Below are positions 58,100 through 64,000 of a stretch of DNA of 64,000 nucleotides, in pieces. This stretch comes from Paenibacillus sp. 32352 (GTDB taxonomy: Bacteria > Bacillota > Bacilli > Paenibacillales > NBRC-103111). Position numbers and translations under genes: made by a program. The stretch's first letter is position 1, and the number at the start of each line of letters is the position of its first letter. The stretch spans positions 558,001 through 622,000 of the forward strand of contig NZ_MZNT01000002.1 in NCBI RefSeq assembly GCF_002042965.1, given 5' to 3'. Below the pieces are notes generated by a model. That model was not told where the DNA came from and did no database searches. It saw only the letters and a program-made list of their open reading frames with translations.

Positions 58100-59101
58100 T
58101 CAGGCCATGGTTTCCAGCATTGGCAGCGTAACTTGATATTGAAGCGCTTCCTGATGCAAGTAACGTCGAAACTCTTCTACAATATATTGCGCCATGCGTG
58201 TGACTTCAGACGGGTTGCTGCCCGCGATATGAGGGGTTAATATCACATTATCCAGCTGCAACAGTTCACTGTCCGGCCGAACAGGCTCGGGATAAGTGAC
58301 ATCCAGCACCGCGGTTCTGGTCGGCACATCCCGTAGGGCCCGGGCTAAATCTTCCTCAACGACCTGCAGGCCCCGTGCAGTGTTGATGAAGGTTGCGTTG
58401 GGGAGCATGAGGTCAAAATGCTCTTTATTTAGCATACCGACCGTTGCCGGGAGGTTAGCCAAGTGATTCGAGATGGTGTGGCATTCAGAGAATATTGCAG
58501 TGAGCTCTTTCTTTTGAACCCCTAGCTTATGTGCCGCAGCTTCGGGCAAAAAAGGATCAAACACATCGATGTTCACCTGATAGGGCTTTAACAGCTCAAT
58601 GACCTTCTTGCCGATCATGCCGGCACCAAGAATTCCGACGCGGGCATTCCAATTCCCGGGGAACGTCTTGGCATACATCGAGGCTTCGCGTCTATTCGAT
58701 TTGCACATCCGGGCGCTTTGATAAAAGCCCTTATTGGCCAGCACAATCTGTGCCGCCGTATATTCGGCAACCGGAACGGCGTTAGCGGCCCATGCACTCA
58801 CTACAGTAACATTTTGATGGAGAAAAGGTCTTGCAAAAAACTGTACACTGCCCGCTGCATAAAATAGCGCTTTCAAATTAGGCAGGTAATGCTGAATTTC
58901 TTCGCGGGTCAGCAAGGACATCCCCCAAGTAGAAAAAGCGACTTCGATCGTTCTCAAAGCCGCAGCATGCTCCTCCAAATTGTCCTTGTGAATGATGGCC
59001 GGATAGAAATCCGCCAATGTGCGAAGTTCCTCCTGAATGTGACTGTTATATACCCCGTGGATTCTTGCTTCGTTTCCTATAAATATAGCTCGCTTCTTCA
59101 C
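58100..59101 (-). CDS. D-2-hydroxyacid dehydrogenase
   Basis: A 333-residue NAD-dependent dehydrogenase. The Rossmann motif is GILGAGMIGKKV; catalytic residues are R in FINTARGLQV, E in VTYPEPV and H in LTPHIAGS. Substrate is not readable. The start is GTG 59101, five bases after GGTGGG. Single gene, convergent with the ArsR-type gene. Confidence 0.86.
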   Translation of the reverse strand: MKKRAIFIGNEARIHGVYNSHIQEELRTLADFYPAIIHKDNLEEHAAALRTIEVAFSTWGMSLLTREEIQHYLPNLKALFYAAGSVQFFARPFLHQNVTVVSAWAANAVPVAEYTAAQIVLANKGFYQSARMCKSNRREASMYAKTFPGNWNARVGILGAGMIGKKVIELLKPYQVNIDVFDPFLPEAAAHKLGVQKKELTAIFSECHTISNHLANLPATVGMLNKEHFDLMLPNATFINTARGLQVVEEDLARALRDVPTRTAVLDVTYPEPVRPDSELLQLDNVILTPHIAGSNPSEVTRMAQYIVEEFRRYLHQEALQYQVTLPMLETMA

Positions 59102-59328
59102 TTCATCCCACCGCCCTAGAAATACGTATGGTCACAAGAGGCTGGTCGTAGCTGCTATCTAACCCTGATTATACATCAGAATGTTGGAATAGTATCGGTC
59201 ATGTGAGCTATTTATTTTGGAAAATAGGTACGTATCGCAAACTTCCCCCAATACATCGTTCTCTTTTGTTATAATGGAAGAAACTAGAGCAGAATGTAAT
59301 TTTGACTTACAGGTAAGGATGTGTAGCG

Positions 59329-60291
59329 ATGATGAAGATTTATACCGTGGAGGAAAGGGATTCGCTTCTGACCAGACTGAATGACCGGCAAAGGCGGTAT
59401 TTGCATGAGGATATGCTGAGAGGACGGCGAACGGTTTTTGCGAACGTAATGTCCCGTCAAAAAGGATATTTTATTCCTGAAGGCGCTTCGTTCGAGGATA
59501 TTGAACAGTTATTAACTTCATGGGTCTATGTGAATTATATCGATGCGGGTCATGTAACTTCCGAGTTGAAATGTGAATGCGGAAGAGCCTTGAGGTACCA
59601 GCATATTGTGCAAAATAAAGAAGATGGAACCATCAAGAAGTTCGGTATCGATCATTTGCAGCTGCACACCGGAATTGACGCCAAAATTGTGGCAGAAATC
59701 TTAAAAGGCTTTGACGCGATAGACTTCGAGCTGGACGAGCTTCTAGCCAAAGTGGAGAACGGGTGGACCATTGAACAGGAACGCCTTCCCGACTTGCAGG
59801 AGCTTGAGCTTCCGAAGGATATACAAACACATCTGGAGCTTGAGCTGCCCTTGCTGGCACGCCAAGTAGCCCGCCTTCGCAGGCTGGCTAATGAGCAAAT
59901 CGTGTCCAGAAGCATGCAAACAGCAAAGAAAGACATTTCCCACGTGCCGCCTCAGGCAGAGGATGACATTATTCAACTTGATCTATTTGCCATGGAGGAG
60001 GCATCACCTGAAGCAGCTGTCAAGAGCAGTGCGGTTGGCTCGGGTTCCATAGACCAGCTGACAGACAAGCAGAAGCTGGCGATATTGAAGATGCTGCAGG
60101 AAGGGGTATCCAGCGCACGTACCTTATGCGAGCTGCTGATCAAGCAGCATGGCGCCTCGGGACAACGATTCGAGTATTCAATGACCCAAAAGCCGCAAAT
60201 CTACCCGATTGTCTGCATGTTCGTAGATTCTTGCAGCAATGCGGTACTGGTCCGCGGCAATCAGGAAGACCGGTTTTATGAATGGGTTTGA
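59329..60291 (+). CDS. DUF3895-like hypothetical protein
   Basis: A 320-residue cytosolic protein. A short Cys pair (CECGRALRYQHIVQNKEDGTIKKFGIDHLQLHTGI, about residues 85-120) looks like a half zinc site. The C-terminal part (about 255-320) contains KLAILKMLQEGVSSARTLCELLIKQHG. I associate this with DUF3895-type proteins of Bacillales, but not with certainty. AAGGA lies upstream of two adjacent ATGs (59329 and 59332). Confidence 0.6.
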   Translation: MMKIYTVEERDSLLTRLNDRQRRYLHEDMLRGRRTVFANVMSRQKGYFIPEGASFEDIEQLLTSWVYVNYIDAGHVTSELKCECGRALRYQHIVQNKEDGTIKKFGIDHLQLHTGIDAKIVAEILKGFDAIDFELDELLAKVENGWTIEQERLPDLQELELPKDIQTHLELELPLLARQVARLRRLANEQIVSRSMQTAKKDISHVPPQAEDDIIQLDLFAMEEASPEAAVKSSAVGSGSIDQLTDKQKLAILKMLQEGVSSARTLCELLIKQHGASGQRFEYSMTQKPQIYPIVCMFVDSCSNAVLVRGNQEDRFYEWV

Positions 60292-60397
60292 CCGGTTGCC
60301 CTTACGTAATTTATTGTTAGGCTTGAACCAGCAGCTGTTCGTCCTTGCATGAACCTCCCGGAGCTTTGAACCCTAGCGTACAAACAGTTCTCATCGT

Positions 60398-60428
60398 TGT
60401 ACATGATTCCAGTCATGTACATTTTTTG
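60398..60428 (+). terminator. terminator after DUF3895-like gene
   Basis: TGTACATGA (60398-60406) pairs perfectly with TCATGTACA (60413-60421), followed by six T. Confidence 0.85.
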
Positions 60429-60431
60429 TTT

Positions 60432-60454
60432 AGAACGGATACTAAGTCCGTTCT
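60432..60454. repeat. 8-bp inverted repeat
   Basis: AGAACGGA (60432-60439) and TCCGTTCT (60447-60454) directly follow the terminator. No T run. Possibly an operator. Confidence 0.45.
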
Positions 60455-60549
60455 CAGAGTTCCAATCGGGCTACCACTGATTTCCGTCGACGGCAACCAC
60501 CCATGTCAATGGGATATAGGTCACGTCTTGGAGCTTTCCTGGAAAATAG

Positions 60550-60578
60550 TTAACAAATGTTGGATAACTCGTTATACT
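60550..60578 (+). promoter_or_regulatory. promoter-like pair before long DUF975 leader
   Basis: TTAACA (60550-60555), 17-base spacer, TATACT (60573-60578). It would start a leader of about 470 bases. Confidence 0.4.
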
Positions 60579-60784
60579 TAGAAAGGTCAGTTCGTTACGA
60601 AACTTCCTGATAATGGACAATTCATGTACATAACGGACAATAGGTGGGAGGCGGCCAGATCAGCGTTCTGAGGCTTCAATCAACATAGGCGTGATGAATG
60701 ACCTAAACAATCGTGACTCTGGTCCCTGTGGTTATGGAGCTGACATCGTTATAATGACAACGAACTTGTAAAAAAAGGAGGATA

Positions 60785-60838
60785 ATGGATTTGAAAGGAA
60801 GGCGCAAGAGGCTTGTATCCTTTACTTTTGGCAGGTGA
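60785..60838 (+). CDS. Possible 17-aa basic leader peptide
   Basis: MDLKGRRKRLVSFTFGR, preceded by AAAAAAGGAGG at ideal spacing. It lies within the leader of the DUF975 gene. Such a perfect ribosome site on so short an ORF is unusual; it could be a leader peptide, a tiny protein or chance. Confidence 0.35.
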   Translation: MDLKGRRKRLVSFTFGR

Positions 60839-61057
60839 AACGATGGTGCCTTAGTGGAATCCCGGCGAATGCTTGAGTTCTACGCCTTCCTTCGGGGGCA
60901 TAACATGATAGTCGGGGCCGAACATTCTTATAGGGGACAAGGAAAGCCGAATGGCACTGAACGATAGATCGGCAACCGGAATCTTACATGCCTGAGATTT
61001 GCTAGGGGATAACCACCCCTGACTAATGATATTATGAAAAGGGAGGAGACTGCAGGG

Positions 61058-61801
61058 ATGTGGACTCGCAAACAACTGAAAGACAGAGCAAAGAACGTAC
61101 TTAGAACTTCGTATTGGAAGGCGTTTCTAGCCAGCCTCCTGCTGGGCGTTGTAACCGGCGGACTTCCAAGCTGTTCATTCAATGGCGGAGGAAGCGGGAA
61201 AAATCAGGACTTTCCTTTCTTTTCCGGAAATCTTGGCGATGAATTTGACGGCTTCATGTATGCTATTCTGGTTGGCATTATTGTGGTTGCTATTATCGTA
61301 GTTCTTATTTCGATAGCTCTTCGAATTTTCGTTTGTAATCCTTTAGAGGTGGGCATACGGAAATATTTCACGCAGTCGGCCCGAGAGGATGTCAACATGA
61401 ACTACATGGGCTACGGCTTTTCGAAAGGGAACTACGTTGTCATCATGAAAGCGATGCTTTGGCGCATGTTCCTTAACTTCCTCTGGTACCTGCTGCTCAT
61501 TATTCCGGGTATCGTGAAATACTACGCTTATAGTATGACACCGTACCTGTTGGCAGATCAGCCTCATCTCGGAACCAAGCGTGCTGTAGAGCTGAGCAAC
61601 AGGATGACGAGAGGCCACAAATGGAGAATGTTCGTATTGGACCTTTCCTTCCTCGGCTGGTACCTCTTGGGGACGATCGCCTTGTTCATCGGGGTATTAT
61701 TCGTTCTGCCTTATGTGAATGCCACGCAGGCGGAACTGTATTTGGAGCTTCGCCAGCGGGCCATGGATGATGGAATCATCGATAGATCGGAACTGGAGTA
61801 A
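61058..61801 (+). CDS. DUF975 membrane protein
   Basis: A 247-residue integral membrane protein that begins MWTRKQLKDRAKNVLRTSYWKAFL, the usual opening of DUF975 proteins. Four to five hydrophobic segments are present, with IPGIVKYYAYSMTPYLLAD and FVLDLSFLGWYLLG as family marks. Function is unknown. ATG 61058 is nine bases after GGGAGGAG; ATG 61034 lies further upstream. A terminator follows. Confidence 0.83.
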   Translation: MWTRKQLKDRAKNVLRTSYWKAFLASLLLGVVTGGLPSCSFNGGGSGKNQDFPFFSGNLGDEFDGFMYAILVGIIVVAIIVVLISIALRIFVCNPLEVGIRKYFTQSAREDVNMNYMGYGFSKGNYVVIMKAMLWRMFLNFLWYLLLIIPGIVKYYAYSMTPYLLADQPHLGTKRAVELSNRMTRGHKWRMFVLDLSFLGWYLLGTIALFIGVLFVLPYVNATQAELYLELRQRAMDDGIIDRSELE

Positions 61802-61804
61802 GGA

Positions 61805-61838
61805 AAGAAGCTGTCGAGCGATCGGCAGCTTTTTTTGC
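61805..61838 (+). terminator. terminator after DUF975 gene
   Basis: AAGCTGTCGA pairs with (A)TCGGCAGCTT (one G-U), followed by seven T. Confidence 0.8.
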
Positions 61839-61886
61839 ACTCTAAAATATCTAAATTTTTGGGGTCTGATGGACCAGCCCTGATCG

Positions 61887-62753
61887 TCAATTAAGAAACT
61901 TGGATGACTCAATGAATTGAACAAATTTTAGCAGCGCGCTGGTGTATACCGATTCCCGCTTATACACAAACCAAACCTGCAATTCCCGATACCCTTCGGG
62001 AAGGCGGTGGGAAGCGATCAAGCCTGCCTCTTCCGCTTTGGAAATCGATGATTTTGGCAACAAAGACACACCGAGGCCAGAAGATACCCCGTTTAGAATG
62101 ACCTCCAGCGTTCCAAACTCCATAATGTTTATGGAGGTCAATCCGCTTTCCCTTAGAAAATGCTCAGCCTTTGCTCGATGAGAGCAGCCGACGTCAAAGA
62201 ACAGCATTGGTTTGGTAAGCAAAACATGGACGTCATGGTTCCCCGGTTCCGAAATAAGCACCAATTCATCTGTATAAACGGCAACATGCTCTATTTCTGC
62301 CAAGTCGACGGGTCCGTACACAAACGCACCATCAAGATCAAATTTAAGCACTTTCTGCAGAAGGCTGTGAGTTTCCCCTGTAATAAGCGAAAGATGAACA
62401 TCGGGGAAATAGGAGTGATACTCGGTCAATAATGGGGCCAGGTGAGAGGCCGCTGCCGTTTCAATGGAACCTAACCGCAAGGGGCCGGTGGGATGCTCCG
62501 AGTATTGTGTTGATTTTATTGCTTCGTCCATTAAAGACAAAATTTGATCTGCATATTTCAATAAATTTTCGCCGGCAGGTGTCAGCGTCATTCCCCGATT
62601 GGACCGGTGAAAAAGGGGGACTTTCAACTGATTCTCAAGATCCTGTATCCGGGTGGTTACATTTGATTGAACGTAGTTCAAGATTTTAGCGGCCTTTGTA
62701 ATACTGCCTTCACGAGCGACAGTTTGAAATATTTTCAAATCACTGATTTCCAT
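61887..62753 (-). CDS. LysR family transcriptional regulator
   Basis: A 288-residue regulator. The N-terminal winged helix-turn-helix is MEISDLKIFQTVAREGSITKAAKILNYVQSNVTTRIQDLE; a substrate-binding domain follows. ATG 62753 is eight bases after AGGTGA; ATG 62759 lies too close. It diverges from the quinone oxidoreductase gene and probably regulates it. Confidence 0.86.
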   Translation of the reverse strand: MEISDLKIFQTVAREGSITKAAKILNYVQSNVTTRIQDLENQLKVPLFHRSNRGMTLTPAGENLLKYADQILSLMDEAIKSTQYSEHPTGPLRLGSIETAAASHLAPLLTEYHSYFPDVHLSLITGETHSLLQKVLKFDLDGAFVYGPVDLAEIEHVAVYTDELVLISEPGNHDVHVLLTKPMLFFDVGCSHRAKAEHFLRESGLTSINIMEFGTLEVILNGVSSGLGVSLLPKSSISKAEEAGLIASHRLPEGYRELQVWFVYKRESVYTSALLKFVQFIESSKFLN

Positions 62754-62888
62754 TTCCATATCACCTGCTTGGTATGACCATTTTTGATAGTCACATTCGC
62801 TTTTGATCATTTTACAGGATTTTATCCTCCCATTACAATTTTTTTGTGGGTCTTCAGAATAAGATTCAGATGTGAGGGAGGAATAGAG

Positions 62889-63878
62889 ATGAAAGCAATC
62901 GTACATTCCGGCCAAAGAGGCTTGAACGGATTAGCTTATAAAGACGTTATTGAAAGACAGCCTGGATATGGGGAAGTAAAAGTAATGCTGAAATCAGCCG
63001 GCTTGAACCATCGGGATTTGTTCGTTATGGAAGGCCGAGGAGAGCAGGATGCTCCCCTGATTATCGGTTCGGATGGAGCCGGCAGGATTGTAGAGATAGG
63101 CGAAGGTGTAACTGGTCTTACAGTGGGTTCTGAAGTGATTATAAATCCGTGTATCGGGTGGGAATCCCCAAATGAAGTTCCTTCGGTTCCATCTATTGTT
63201 GGTGGCCCGTCGGATGGCACGTTCACAGAGTACATCATCCTTCCTTCCCGCAATGTGTTCATTAAGCCGGCGTACTTGTCATGGGAAGAAGCGGGCGCCC
63301 TGCCTTTGTCGGCCTTGACAGCCTATAGGGCATTATTTACGAAAGGACAGCTGCGGCAGGAAGAGCATGTTCTTATTCCCGGCATTGGAGGCGGGGTAGC
63401 AACCTTTGCGATGCTCATGGCATTAGCGGCAGGGGCAAGAGTCAGTGTCACATCACGACATGAAGAGAAAAGACAAGCCGCCCTCGCACAAGGGGCTCAT
63501 TTTGCGTTCGATACCCATTGCAACTGGAAGGAAAGGATGAACGGACGCACCGTGGATCTCATTCTTGATAGCATCGGACCTGCAACGTTTCCCAAATACT
63601 TTGATGTCATAAAACCAAACGGCCGGATCGTGACATTTGGAGCAAGCTCGGGGGATCGGATAGAACTTCCAATCCGTGACATTTTCTTCCCCCAAATCAG
63701 TATCATCGGCACCTCCATGGGAAGCAGGGAAGAGTTTGCGGATATGCTGAAATTCATGGAACAGCATTCGCTTCACCCGATTATTGATCGAGTCTATCCT
63801 TTACAAGACACGCTTCAGGCCTTCCACCGAATGCAGCAAGGGGAACAGCTGGGCAATATTTCGATAAAAATAGAGTAA
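62889..63878 (+). CDS. Zinc-type alcohol dehydrogenase/quinone oxidoreductase-like (MDR)
   Basis: A 329-residue medium-chain dehydrogenase. The GroES-like domain has [14 protein letters not shown] and [15 protein letters not shown]; the Rossmann domain has [27 protein letters not shown] and [18 protein letters not shown] is seven bases before ATG 62889. The divergent LysR gene is its likely regulator. Confidence 0.86.
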   Translation: MKAIVHSGQRGLNGLAYKDVIERQPGYGEVKVMLKSAGLNHRDLFVMEGRGEQDAPLIIGSDGAGRIVEIGEGVTGLTVGSEVIINPCIGWESPNEVPSVPSIVGGPSDGTFTEYIILPSRNVFIKPAYLSWEEAGALPLSALTAYRALFTKGQLRQEEHVLIPGIGGGVATFAMLMALAAGARVSVTSRHEEKRQAALAQGAHFAFDTHCNWKERMNGRTVDLILDSIGPATFPKYFDVIKPNGRIVTFGASSGDRIELPIRDIFFPQISIIGTSMGSREEFADMLKFMEQHSLHPIIDRVYPLQDTLQAFHRMQQGEQLGNISIKIE

Positions 63879-63952
63879 GTAGTTTTGAAAAACACGAGTC
63901 TGTCAGTGCATGCCAAAAATGGCTTTCGTGCATCGATATTCCAGGCATTACG

Positions 63953-63968
63953 GAGTGACTGATCACTC
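63953..63968. promoter_or_regulatory. 16-bp palindromic operator-like site at window end
   Basis: GAGTGA CTGA TCACTC, located about 12 bases before TTTGATTATAAT, which contains TATAAT. It resembles TetR-type operators and probably controls a gene beyond the window. Confidence 0.4.
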
Positions 63969-64000
63969 AACAAGAAAATTTGATTATAATCAATTTATCG

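Noticed and set aside
60345-60581. 78-codon ORF after the DUF3895-like gene
   Set aside because: It runs through a perfect terminator hairpin and has no ribosome site.

Overview
The window looks like a chromosomal segment of a Paenibacillus-type, spore-forming Firmicute. Evidence: roughly even GC content, strong AGGAGG ribosome sites, many ATGA-coupled operons, U-tailed hairpin terminators, small sporulation-type proteins (two YjcZ-like peptides, one Cse60-like protein), an S-layer (SLH) protein, and a YesM/AraC-type two-component system beside a sugar ABC importer that has no ATPase of its own. No tRNA, rRNA, CRISPR array or complete insertion sequence was seen. The only phage-like remnant is a truncated MrpR-like recombinase-fold ORF near 26.3-26.8 kb.

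Layout. 0-4 kb: 3' end of a DUF2179 membrane protein, then a four-gene OpuC-type osmoprotectant importer. 4-9.4 kb: DUF1254/DUF1214 protein, a long WG-repeat protein, a thioredoxin-reductase-like flavoprotein. 9.4-14.5 kb: ABC1/UbiB kinase with a small coiled-coil partner, DedA protein, and a run of small genes, several too short for routine ORF calling. 14.7-18.7 kb: an ABC-F gene behind a leader peptide and attenuator, an SPFH protein, a SAP-domain protein. 18.7-22.9 kb: a GH30 glycosidase behind three copies of a 14-16 bp operator-like sequence, an orphan sugar-binding lipoprotein, a stand-alone ATP-dependent DNA ligase. 23.0-25.2 kb: TPP riboswitch, ylmB-like deformylase and tenA, a thiamin-pyrimidine salvage operon. 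25.2-31.6 kb: AraC regulator, MrpR remnant, PepF peptidase, PucR regulator, PyrE. 32-38 kb: SLH protein, Nudix, methyltransferase, DUF3997-like lipoprotein, paired SMR transporters, SH3-amidase. 38-46 kb: basic small protein convergent with a trypsin-like protease, orphan histidine kinase, Gfo/Idh/MocA oxidoreductase, MFS transporter, BNR-type lipoprotein. 46-55.6 kb: YesM kinase, AraC response regulator, binding protein and two permeases, then a large FAD oxidoreductase divergent from another AraC regulator; a plausible carbohydrate sensing, uptake and breakdown module. 55.6-64 kb: small and regulatory genes, including ArsR-DUF2087, a hydroxyacid dehydrogenase, DUF975, and a divergent LysR/quinone-oxidoreductase pair.

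The most unusual signal is a 205-bp, highly palindromic repeat present twice in opposite orientation (35894-36098 and 48721-48925). Each copy sits inside a rho-independent terminator hairpin, and the hairpin core is duplicated perfectly on both sides (17 bp and 18 bp). This looks like a MITE-like element that targets terminators. The second notable signal is a leader ORF, mutually exclusive hairpins and an intrinsic terminator in front of the ABC-F gene, a layout expected for ribosome-stalling control of an antibiotic-resistance ABC-F.
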